In this document: in pieces, positions 53,914-62,006 of the stretch | How the letters are laid out: every line of letters begins with the position of its first letter | Position numbering within the stretch: position 1 is the first letter of the stretch | From: Dissulfuribacter thermophilus | GTDB taxonomy: Bacteria; Desulfobacterota; Dissulfuribacteria; Dissulfuribacterales; Dissulfuribacteraceae | Direction of reading: 5' to 3' | Assembly: GCF_001687335.1 (NCBI RefSeq) | Contig: NZ_MAGO01000001.1 | Coordinates: 1-64,000 of the forward strand | DNA length: 64,000 nucleotides | The notes under the pieces: generated by a model | Told to the model about the DNA's origin: nothing | The model's input: the letters and a program-made list of their open reading frames with translations, nothing else | Database searches by the model: none | Program-made: the position numbers and the translations under genes

Positions 53914-55737
53914 ATGATTAAGAGCTTAAGACGCCTATTAAAACACTCATTCAATCTTAAACGATGGTTTCAGTATAGAAGAGTCCTTATTCTTGCAATC
54001 CCAACAGGCATTGTAGCAGGGCTTGGTTCAGTACTATTTTATTGTTCCCTTGATCTTGCCCATAAAGTATTCCTCGACTTTCTCGCTGGTTACAGGCCAG
54101 AAGGTCCCATGGGTGAGCATTCCATTTTCCCTCCAACTGCCACCCCCTTTAATCGCTGGGCCCTTGCAATAGTCCCTGCCATCGGAGGTCTTATATCAGG
54201 CTGGCTCGTCTACACCTTTGCGCCTGAGGCAGAAGGACATGGCACCGATGCCGCAGTCGAGGCATACCACTTCAAAAATGGAATGGTGAGAGCAAGGATC
54301 CCTATAATCAAAACTATCGCATCTGCCATAACTATCGGATCTGGCGGTTCAGGTGGACGCGAAGGCCCAATTGCCCAGATAGGTGCAGGCTTCGGATCTA
54401 TACTGGCCCAATGGCTTTCTTTGACCCAAGAAGAAAGACGCATTCTCATGATGGCTGGAATGAGTGCCGGGATTGGCTCCATCTTTCATGCTCCACTTGC
54501 TGGGGCAATCTTCGCCGCTGAAATTTTATACAGAGACATAGACATGGAATACGAACTTCTTGTCCCATCTGCCATAACATCTGTAGTTGCATATTGTGTG
54601 TTCTCTCTCTTTTTTGGCTTTGGAAATCTATTCTATACCCCGCCAAATTTTACATTTGCCCACGCAAAAGAGATATTACCTTACACGGTACTTGCAGTTA
54701 TAGTAGCAATTGGTGCCAATCTACATTCCAGACTTTTTTACTTCATAAGAGATCTGTTTTTAAAACTGCCAGTACTTCCTCATATTAAGCCCGCCATCGG
54801 AGGACTCTTTACTGGGATTATTGGCTATTTCATCCCCGATGCCATCTATACTGGCTATGGTCTTTTGCAGAACGCCTTCTTTGGCAAATGTGGCCTTATG
54901 CTCCTCCTTACTGTGGCAATAGCCAAGAGTTTTACAACTGCCTTTAGCATCGGATCTGGCGGAAGTGGAGGTGTATTTGGACCAAGTGTAGTCATAGGAG
55001 GGGCCTTGGGCGGCGCAGTTGGAATGGGTCTCCACCACTTTTTTCCTTCTTTTGTCCCTGTACCGGAGGCCTATTGCATTGTTGGCATGGCAGGCTTTTT
55101 TGCTGCAGCTGCCAGCACCCCATTTTCCACGGTAATTATGGTAAGCGAAATGACTGGCGGTTATGGTCTACTTCTTCCAGCAGTGTGGGTATCCACCCTT
55201 GCTTTTCTATTACGGGGCAAAGTTGGACTTTACGAAAAACAGATCACTACTCGTTTTGATACTCCTATACATCATGGAGATTTCCTAATAGGAGTGCTTG
55301 GTAAACTCACTGTCCACGAGGCATTGAAACGATTTAAAAAAGAGCAGCCTGCTCCCGTCTTATCTAACACTACGCTACCAAAACTCCTAGAATACATGTC
55401 TAGGTATCCTCATTCAGTATTCCCTGTCATGAGCAAAAAGGGAGAATTCTTAGGGGTGGTACCAGCAATAAAAGTCAGAAAGACTGTCTCGCAAAATGGA
55501 CTTTCAAGCTCTGTCTCGGCAGTAGATCTCATAGAAACGAGACCAATAGTATATTCCTGGGATGCACTCAGCCTTGCCCTTAAGCGTATGGCAGAAGAAA
55601 ATGTAGACGAAGTTGTAGTGCTTTCCTCAAGAGGAGATGAAAAGCATTTCAGCGGTATCTTAACGAGATCCGACATTTTGAAGGCCTATGAAAATCTACT
55701 TTCCAACATGAGCGACTCAAAAGCCCCCATTATCTAA
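53914..55737 (+). CDS. ClC-family chloride channel/transporter with CBS domains
   Basis: 607 residues. The ClC membrane region (about 20-440) has the selectivity-filter motifs: GSGGSGGREGPIAQIGAGFG and IGSGGSGGVFGPSVVIGGAL. The gating-glutamate position is present in REGP. After it come two CBS domains (about 470-600; LLEYMSRYPHSVFPVMSK, IETRPIVYSWDALSLALKRMAEE). Channels and proton exchangers of this family cannot be told apart by eye. No clear ribosome site before the ATG. Confidence 0.93.
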   Translation: MIKSLRRLLKHSFNLKRWFQYRRVLILAIPTGIVAGLGSVLFYCSLDLAHKVFLDFLAGYRPEGPMGEHSIFPPTATPFNRWALAIVPAIGGLISGWLVYTFAPEAEGHGTDAAVEAYHFKNGMVRARIPIIKTIASAITIGSGGSGGREGPIAQIGAGFGSILAQWLSLTQEERRILMMAGMSAGIGSIFHAPLAGAIFAAEILYRDIDMEYELLVPSAITSVVAYCVFSLFFGFGNLFYTPPNFTFAHAKEILPYTVLAVIVAIGANLHSRLFYFIRDLFLKLPVLPHIKPAIGGLFTGIIGYFIPDAIYTGYGLLQNAFFGKCGLMLLLTVAIAKSFTTAFSIGSGGSGGVFGPSVVIGGALGGAVGMGLHHFFPSFVPVPEAYCIVGMAGFFAAAASTPFSTVIMVSEMTGGYGLLLPAVWVSTLAFLLRGKVGLYEKQITTRFDTPIHHGDFLIGVLGKLTVHEALKRFKKEQPAPVLSNTTLPKLLEYMSRYPHSVFPVMSKKGEFLGVVPAIKVRKTVSQNGLSSSVSAVDLIETRPIVYSWDALSLALKRMAEENVDEVVVLSSRGDEKHFSGILTRSDILKAYENLLSNMSDSKAPII

Positions 55738-55793
55738 TCTGGGCCCAAGCCTTGACCTTTTCTAGCCAGTGTCTACTATGAAATTATGAGTCA

Positions 55794-55978
55794 TCTAAAT
55801 CCTTCTCTGCCAAAGAGGACAAAAATTGAATGGCCACATTTTTTGTCCCATTTGGCAGCCCTTCGGGATTGGCGATTTTATCCGGGTCTCTGCGTTGTTC
55901 AAGTTTTCAAGTACCTAAGTACATCTACGCTCGTAACACCTTACATCTTGGACAAACTCGCCAATTGTAGGATTTAGG
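55794..55978. repeat. Palindromic repeat family A, reversed long copy
   Basis: TCTAAATCCT at 55794 and AGGATTTAGG ending at 55978 are inverted (9 of 10). The reversed family interior ACAAACTCGCCAATTG is at the right end. A private part with TCAAGTACCTAAGTACATCT is inside. Confidence 0.75.
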
Positions 55979-56006
55979 AGTCACAAAAAAAAACAAGGAG
56001 TCGTCT

Positions 56007-56513
56007 ATGTACAAAAGTCATCATGGAAGGGCAGATCGTCTCATTCAAGAAAAAGACCATGATCCCTACAGAGAGAGAGAAAAATGGCCAGAAAATACCA
56101 CATGTAAGGTCTGTGGACTTGTTTTTACAGGAGGAAGATGGACCTGGCCCAAAGAGGAGATGATCCCCATTGAACTGACCGAAGGCGTTCAAGAGGCACT
56201 TTGTCCAGCATGTCAGCGCACTAAAGATGATTTCCCTGCTGGTACCGTAGAAATCAAGGGTCTCTTTTTTAAAAAACATGAACAAGAAATCTTGAATTTA
56301 ATAGCTAATGAGGAGGAATCAGAAAAAAAAGACCATCCATTGGAAAGAATAATGGACCAAGAATACCTAGAAGACTCCCTTGTAATTAAAACTACTGGCA
56401 TTCACATTGCAAGGAGACTCGGTGAAGCCTTGAGGAACGCCTATCAGGGAGTGCTGGAAATGAGATATGGCGATGCCGAAAAAAGCATTAGAATAACCTG
56501 GAACAGAGATTGA
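56007..56513 (+). CDS. Zinc-ribbon protein, probably BCAM0308 family
   Basis: 168 residues. CKVCGLVFTGGRW and, about 40 residues on, ALCPACQRTKDD form a four-Cys zinc ribbon. A later part (LERIMDQEYLEDSLVIKTTGIHIARRLGEAL, here split) looks like an alpha-beta domain. It fits what I remember as the BCAM0308 family, whose function is unknown and which is distantly NMD3-like. AAGGAG stands six bases before the ATG. Confidence 0.75.
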   Translation: MYKSHHGRADRLIQEKDHDPYREREKWPENTTCKVCGLVFTGGRWTWPKEEMIPIELTEGVQEALCPACQRTKDDFPAGTVEIKGLFFKKHEQEILNLIANEEESEKKDHPLERIMDQEYLEDSLVIKTTGIHIARRLGEALRNAYQGVLEMRYGDAEKSIRITWNRD

Positions 56514-56536
56514 TAAATTTAGTCCCCCATATAATA

Positions 56537-56579
56537 GGGCTAAAGTCCTAGAGGCAATCACACCCTTGGACTTTAGCCC
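56537..56579. repeat. Hairpin between convergent genes
   Basis: GGGCTAAAGTCC (56537-56548) and GGACTTTAGCCC (56568-56579) form a perfect 12-bp stem. There is no T run on either side, so not a classic terminator, though it may act as one with Rho or as an RNA end-protector. Confidence 0.7.
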
Positions 56580-56587
56580 ACCATCCA

Positions 56588-58276
56588 CTACGGTATCTTC
56601 AATACTTGCCCCACTGAAAGACAGTTTGATCGAAGGCCGTTGGCTTTTTTGATAGAAGTAACGCTAGTATTGAATTTTCTTGCAATAAGCCATAGACTAT
56701 CTCCTCGTTGCACTACATAGCGCTTAAACTTCTTTTTCTTCTTAGCGTATAATTGCCTTGGGATATTAGGCCCTTTGCCTGTCAATGGGACCTTTAGGGT
56801 TTGACCCACCCTTATCAAATTTCTATGCCTTATATTATTGGCCAATTCGATATCTCGAATCCTTGCTCCATATCTTAAGGCTATTGAAGAAAGCGTCTCG
56901 CCGCGTCTAACCTTATGATACACAAAGGCCTTCTTTGGGAGACTCCAAGAATCGATTTCCTCTAGTTTGGCTAACAGAACCTCTTTTTTCCCCACTGGCA
57001 CTCTCAAGGCATAAGAACCTGGTGGAGTTATCTGGTATCTAAGTTCTGGATTGAGCTCTTTTAATACCTTTTTTGAGACCCCTATTGCTTCTGCAATTTG
57101 AGCAAGATGGAGCTGCTTTTTTAGTTCTACCTTTTCAAAGGTAAGAGCAGGTTCTGGCTCACCAAGGGTAAAACCAAATTTTTCCGGCTCTTTTACAATG
57201 AGAAGTGTGGCAATAAAGCGTGGAACATATCTTACTGTCTCTCTCGGCAGCATTTGATAGAGATCCCAAAAGTGATCGAGATAATTAATTCTCTGTTTTC
57301 GAATAACACGAAGGACTGTGCCTTCACCGCAATTATAAGCTGCAAGCACAGTCATCCAATCACCAAATATTTTATGAAGTTCTGTTAGGTATTGTATTGC
57401 AGCCCTCGTAGATTTTTCTGGATCAAGTCTCTCATCAATCCAGGTATTCCTATTGAGTCCAAATTTATAGCCAGTGCTTGCTATGAACTGCCAAAGTCCT
57501 AGGGCCCTTGCCCTTGACAAGGCCCTAACCTTAAAACCACTCTCAATAAGTGGTAGCCATGAAAGCTCTTCAGGTAGTCCCGCCTCTTTCAATGCCTTTA
57601 CGATCATGGGCCTGTAACGACCTGATCTGCGATAGGCAGCTAGAAAAAATGAACGCTCTGGCCCTTGAAACCTCTTAATCTCCTCCATCACTTCCTTGTT
57701 TAAGATAAGGGGGATCTCGCCATGGAGTCCATTTGCCACTGTAAACCTGGAGGCATGGATCTCCATAACTCGCTTGGCAATGAGAAATCGCAGATCCTCT
57801 TTTTGTTGAAGTAGTTCAGGCTTGCTATCTGGGTCAACTTTTAAAATCAGGGCGTAGGCTTCATCTAGGGCATTTAATGCATCGTTGAGTTTACCTTTTC
57901 CCCAGAGCTCCTGAGCTGTTTTACAGAGCTCCAAGGCAGTATCCAACATCCTTTGATAACGCTCAAGGTCATATTTTCTAGAAAAATCATAGTCATTCTC
58001 TAAATATTCTACAGCCTCTTTCCCACGGATCTTTTCAAAAAACGGGACTTCGGCCCCTTTATTTTCCGAGCAAGTCGCCTCATTGGCATGAAGAGGCAAA
58101 TCATCACCTAGAATAACGCTTGAGCCATTTACATCTTTGTCAATTTCCTTTGGTGTTGTTGATACCAAGGCATGATTCAGGTTTTGCTTATGAGAAACCG
58201 GCGCACACGCCGACACTAACAAAAATACACTGATCAATAATGATATTAGTTTCACGGAAAATCTGTCTCCTAACAT
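56588..58276 (-). CDS. mltD: MltD-like lytic transglycosylase with LysM repeats
   Basis: 562 residues; membrane-bound murein lyase. A lipoprotein signal with lipobox LLVSAC comes first. The SLT domain (about 225-350) has the catalytic Glu in WLPLIESGFKVRALSRARALG and VLAAYNCGEGTV. Two LysM domains (KVRRGETLSSIALRYGARI and VVQRGDSLWLIARKFNTSV) at the C-terminus bind glycan. The start is ATG at 58276; GTG at 58255, preceded at eleven bases by AGGAG, is possible and would leave a cleaner signal. Confidence 0.92.
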   Translation of the reverse strand: MLGDRFSVKLISLLISVFLLVSACAPVSHKQNLNHALVSTTPKEIDKDVNGSSVILGDDLPLHANEATCSENKGAEVPFFEKIRGKEAVEYLENDYDFSRKYDLERYQRMLDTALELCKTAQELWGKGKLNDALNALDEAYALILKVDPDSKPELLQQKEDLRFLIAKRVMEIHASRFTVANGLHGEIPLILNKEVMEEIKRFQGPERSFFLAAYRRSGRYRPMIVKALKEAGLPEELSWLPLIESGFKVRALSRARALGLWQFIASTGYKFGLNRNTWIDERLDPEKSTRAAIQYLTELHKIFGDWMTVLAAYNCGEGTVLRVIRKQRINYLDHFWDLYQMLPRETVRYVPRFIATLLIVKEPEKFGFTLGEPEPALTFEKVELKKQLHLAQIAEAIGVSKKVLKELNPELRYQITPPGSYALRVPVGKKEVLLAKLEEIDSWSLPKKAFVYHKVRRGETLSSIALRYGARIRDIELANNIRHRNLIRVGQTLKVPLTGKGPNIPRQLYAKKKKKFKRYVVQRGDSLWLIARKFNTSVTSIKKANGLRSNCLSVGQVLKIP

Positions 58277-58677
58277 TTTTTTCTAAATCCTGTAATCAAC
58301 AATCTTTCCAATGATGCACGATGGGATGAATCCAGCCGAAGTTAAACAATTAAATCGTAAATAGCCACGGAGTGGCTCGCAAATGGCCACCTTAACACCA
58401 CTGACTGCATTATAAATTCGCCCAAATTGATAATTCTCAAGGATGGGAAATAAAAAGATGGTGATGAATTGAAATTTTCTAGAACATGGAATTAACTTCT
58501 TTGTAATTTTTAAAAATACAGTGTTGATCTTATTAAAATAAGACATTTTTCCTCACTTCAACCATGCGGAATTTAGCTTCAAAGTGTTTTGCCAATTTTC
58601 CGCAAGAGAGATTAGTTAACATGCAAACTTCGTTGTTTCAACTGTGACTTACGAGGAATAAAGGAAAATCTCCAATG
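58277..58677. other. Gap with doubtful small frame
   Basis: 401 bases. A frame of 87 codons on the minus strand (58283-58546) has GAGG before its ATG but no recognisable domain; I do not accept it as a gene with any confidence. A short GCCACGGAGTGGC palindrome is inside near 58363-58376. Otherwise I see nothing. Confidence 0.3.
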
Positions 58678-59526
58678 CTAGTCCAGTATGGTACTCCAGC
58701 TATCCTTAATTGACTTCATATTTTTCTTCAATTCTCGCGCTATCGCCTTGATATCAGTTGCATGCAATCCCAAAAGCTTTGGGACAAAGAGCTTTGTATT
58801 CTTGTAATCCAGATTCCATCCTTGGCCTATCTTTTGCACCAACTGATCAGCTACATAAATGACTGAAGCTGTTCGACTATGTTGACCTGCTCCCTTTGGA
58901 TGGTGATGATATCGGATTGTACTCACAACTAGGTCACTTAATTGCCACAATATAGCCAAAAATGCCCCTATCTCGGCATGAGAAATTCCAAGCCTTTCCT
59001 CCGCCTCAATCAGACCTATACCCATTTGTTCAGACATGGAGACTGCCTGCTCGAGTTCTTTGACAAAATAAAAAGGCATCAAAAAACGACCTAAATCATG
59101 GATCAATCCAATTGTGAACAATTCATCTGGGTCCATTCCATCGCACCGTTCTCCTAGCATCTTGGAGCAATATGCAACGCCAATGGAATGAAGCCAGAGG
59201 TCATTGGTAGAAAAATTTTTTATTTTAAACTGTCTTGAAAAGGTGGCAGTTACCGTAAGGCCTATTACCAGATTGCGGATTTCATCAAACCCTAGTAGGA
59301 CTATCGCCTTACTTATAGAATTTATCTCTCCGTGGACCCCATAGTAAGGCGAATTTGCCATTTTTAAGACCTTGGCAGTTAATACCGGATCTTTTTTTAT
59401 TATTTCCTCAAGTGTTTTTGCAGAAGTAGTAATAGAATCAAAGCTATGAAATACTTCTTGAAGGGTCCTTGGTACTGGTGGTAAGTCCTCAATTTCCTTC
59501 AACCTCTTAGAGATATGGGATTCCAT
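58678..59526 (-). CDS. HDOD domain protein
   Basis: 282 residues filled by an HDOD domain, the HD-related module of regulators of motility, biofilm and second-messenger signalling. LPPVPRTLQEVFHSFDS, DPVLTAKVLKMANSPYYG, ISKAIVLLGFDEIRNLVIG and LIHDLGRFLMPFYF are in expected order. AGGAAAGG precedes the ATG. It sits upstream and divergent from mglA, a natural partner for a signalling role in surface motility. Confidence 0.9.
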   Translation of the reverse strand: MESHISKRLKEIEDLPPVPRTLQEVFHSFDSITTSAKTLEEIIKKDPVLTAKVLKMANSPYYGVHGEINSISKAIVLLGFDEIRNLVIGLTVTATFSRQFKIKNFSTNDLWLHSIGVAYCSKMLGERCDGMDPDELFTIGLIHDLGRFLMPFYFVKELEQAVSMSEQMGIGLIEAEERLGISHAEIGAFLAILWQLSDLVVSTIRYHHHPKGAGQHSRTASVIYVADQLVQKIGQGWNLDYKNTKLFVPKLLGLHATDIKAIARELKKNMKSIKDSWSTILD

Positions 59527-59560
59527 CCTTAAACCTTTCCTAATTCTTTCAACTCGTTAT

Positions 59561-59654
59561 CCCAAATTATGCAATTGGCGAGTTTGCCCTTTGATATCGA
59601 GGCGCGCCGGAAGAAGACGTACTTTTGTCCCCTTTCGCAGTGCATAATTTAGGG
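59561..59654. repeat. Palindromic repeat family A, copy 5
   Basis: CCCAAATTATGCA (59561-59573) and TGCATAATTTAGGG (59641-59654) are inverted. The interior has TTGGCGAGTTTGCCC and CCCCTTTCGCAG. In the divergent HDOD-mglA region, so it may carry or displace promoters. The rest of the gap up to 59854 shows only an unconvincing frame. Confidence 0.85.
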
Positions 59655-59854
59655 TTATCGTCCCCAAAACAATATACATTAAAATTCTTTAATGAATTCC
59701 GTTTTTTAGTCGATAAAAGCCTAAAAAGACTGTTTAGAGACAAGTTTATATTTGTTACAATACACGATTATATTGTCTCCTTGAACTTAGTAAGTTTTTT
59801 GAATCCGAACTTTACAAAAAGAATCAAAAAATTAATGGGCATACATATAGAATA

Positions 59855-60469
59855 ATGGCTCTTATTGATTTAACCAGAAAAGAAATTCACTGCAAAATTG
59901 TATATTATGGCCCTGGAAGGTGCGGAAAAACCACTAATCTCATTTACATTTACAACGCACTGGACCACAAGATCAAAGGTAAAATGCTCACAATTGAGAC
60001 CAAAGGGGACAGGACCCTATTTTTCGACCTGCTGCCATTGAGTCTAGGCAAAGTCAACGGCTTTGACATCAGAATCCAACTCTACACAGTACCAGGACAG
60101 GCCATATACGAGGCCACAAGAAAGCTTGTATTAAAGGGAGTAGATGGGGTTGTCTTTGTAGCTGATTCCCTCAAAATTAGACAAAACAAGAACAAAGAGA
60201 GTCTGGATGATCTAAAAACAAACCTAGAGTCACACTCCCGTGACATTATGGAGATCCCCATTGTACTACAGTACAACAAAAGGGACCTTGTCAATACTCC
60301 CATTCCCACACTCACAATCGATGAACTGCAGGCAGATCTCAATAAAGAACTAAAAACCGTTTATTTCGAAGCAGCTGCAGTCAAAGGGATCGGGGTCTTC
60401 GAGACGTTAAAAGAGATCAGCAAAAGAACCATACGCAATGTCATCACCAAGCACCTATCAGACAGATGA
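59855..60469 (+). CDS. mglA: MglA-type small GTPase
   Basis: 204 residues; Ras-like GTPase that sets cell polarity and regulates type IV pili in myxobacteria and relatives. The P-loop is GPGRCGKTT at 19-27, TVPGQ (in place of DTAGQ) is the MglA-specific switch II, and QYNKRDL supplies base specificity. The partner MglB is not encoded adjacent. It is followed, in the same direction, by an unknown protein and a PilB-type ATPase, supporting a pilus role. Confidence 0.94.
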   Translation: MALIDLTRKEIHCKIVYYGPGRCGKTTNLIYIYNALDHKIKGKMLTIETKGDRTLFFDLLPLSLGKVNGFDIRIQLYTVPGQAIYEATRKLVLKGVDGVVFVADSLKIRQNKNKESLDDLKTNLESHSRDIMEIPIVLQYNKRDLVNTPIPTLTIDELQADLNKELKTVYFEAAAVKGIGVFETLKEISKRTIRNVITKHLSDR

Positions 60470-60482
60470 GAGGAATCTTATT

Positions 60483-62006
60483 ATGCCACAAAAAGAAAAC
60501 ATTCCTGATCTCGAAAAATTCATAAAAGAGATCGAAGACACCATTGATTCCCTATTTACCCCAACAAAAGAGATCGAGATCGACCCTTTGACCAATGAAA
60601 TTAAAGAGGTTCAGAGATCTAGAGAGGAAAAGCCAAGCACAAAAAAAGAGGATAAAACTGACCTTGACGAAGAAATTACTCTGGAACTAGACGAAGACGA
60701 TAGTGTGCCTCTCGAAACAGCCCCCCCCACCATGCCAGTGATAGAGCCCACCATTGAGGATATCAGACTTGAAGAGGAAGAAGAGGAAAAAGAGACATCA
60801 ACCCAATTTGAATCAATGGTTCACCAATTTAACCAACTGTATCAGTCGTTATTAACCTTAGAATGGGAAATAACAAAAGAAGACCTTACGTCTGCCTATG
60901 AAATCCTGAAGAATATTGCCCAAAAGATAGAGGACTTGGCATCTGAGGATGCTAGCTTCCTTGTGCATTCAATGCTTGACATTATGAGAGCCGTCAAAGA
61001 GGATCCAGATCATGCCTGCCCTAATGCTCCCAAGGCGTTGGAGAAGGGCCTTGAAGCACTAATGGCCATAGTGAAAGATTCTCATCCCATATCGCATGAA
61101 ACAGAGGAGTTGATAAGAGAAGCCAAGGAATATATGGCTTTTGTTCGCCTTGAGGATAAGCCCCCAAAAGAAAGGCTTAGTACTGATTCATGGGATGACA
61201 AAAGGGTTGTCGAAGAAATCTGTGATGTCCCTATCTTGGAAGAGATAAAAGAAAAACCCTTTAATCAAGAACGGTTACAAGCAGTACTTAACGATCTCGC
61301 TGTATGTATAGAAAAGATTATACCGGTTCAGGAAGTTCTTTCTCATCATAAAAAGAGCCAAAAACTTTACAAATTCTTGGCCAACATAAGATCAAGATTA
61401 GAAGGTGCCATACAGGTCCTAACCGATGAACTTGGACTGGACTTTCCAGAGATCAGGCTCTCACATACACCTCCAGAAGAAGTAATTATTGGAGAAGACA
61501 CAGAGATTGAACCCCCAAAAAACATTTTTCCCCCTTTTAAAGAAATCCAATTAGTAACATGGCAAGGGAGAACAATTGGCCTAATACCAGAAGAAGTATG
61601 TTATATTGGACATTCCAGATCCATTGGACAGAAAATTTCTGGTCAGGAGAGCATTTTTAACCTTAGCTCACTGAAGAAATGGCCATGGTCAAAGATTAGA
61701 CCAATGCTTACAGGAGAACTAAGCCGTTTGGACGAATCCGTTCTAGAAGCCATAACACTGCCTGTCATCAAAAATCCAGATGCAAAAGAGGCTCCTGAAT
61801 CAGATACTCCTAACTTATCATTGGCATTATTATACAAAGATGGCAAGGGTTGTGCTTTAATTATTGAAGGTGTACCACAAAACCTGAATACAGATGATTG
61901 GCAATGGCATGATGAAACCGAAAACTCACTGCCATGGATAGGCTATCTTGAAAAAGAAGGCAAAAAAATTCCTGTAATAACAGTTGAAAAGATATTCAAT
62001 GAATAA
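60483..62006 (+). CDS. Unknown protein between mglA and pilB-like gene
   Basis: 507 residues with no family I recognise. The N-terminal 110 residues are very acidic and low-complexity (DEEITLELDEDDSVPL, RLEEEEEEKETS). The middle is helical. The last about 130 residues form a beta-rich part (IQLVTWQGRTIGLIPEEVCY ... KKIPVITVEKIF) that weakly recalls CheW-like or PilZ-like adaptors, but I would not claim it. ATG at 60483 is preferred because AGAGGA lies eight bases before; the ATG at 60438 is inside mglA. The stop overlaps the start of the next gene, so the three are one operon. Confidence 0.75.
   Translation: MPQKENIPDLEKFIKEIEDTIDSLFTPTKEIEIDPLTNEIKEVQRSREEKPSTKKEDKTDLDEEITLELDEDDSVPLETAPPTMPVIEPTIEDIRLEEEEEEKETSTQFESMVHQFNQLYQSLLTLEWEITKEDLTSAYEILKNIAQKIEDLASEDASFLVHSMLDIMRAVKEDPDHACPNAPKALEKGLEALMAIVKDSHPISHETEELIREAKEYMAFVRLEDKPPKERLSTDSWDDKRVVEEICDVPILEEIKEKPFNQERLQAVLNDLAVCIEKIIPVQEVLSHHKKSQKLYKFLANIRSRLEGAIQVLTDELGLDFPEIRLSHTPPEEVIIGEDTEIEPPKNIFPPFKEIQLVTWQGRTIGLIPEEVCYIGHSRSIGQKISGQESIFNLSSLKKWPWSKIRPMLTGELSRLDESVLEAITLPVIKNPDAKEAPESDTPNLSLALLYKDGKGCALIIEGVPQNLNTDDWQWHDETENSLPWIGYLEKEGKKIPVITVEKIFNE

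Noticed and set aside
56537-56579. Rho-independent terminator between convergent genes
   Set aside because: The stem is perfect but there is no T run on either strand, so it is listed as a hairpin only.
58283-58546. 87-residue minus-strand frame
   Set aside because: A possible ribosome site exists, but composition is not protein-like and part of it is a repeat-like palindrome. Kept only as a note.
59625-59855. 76-residue frame before mglA
   Set aside because: It starts inside a family A repeat and has no ribosome site or domain.
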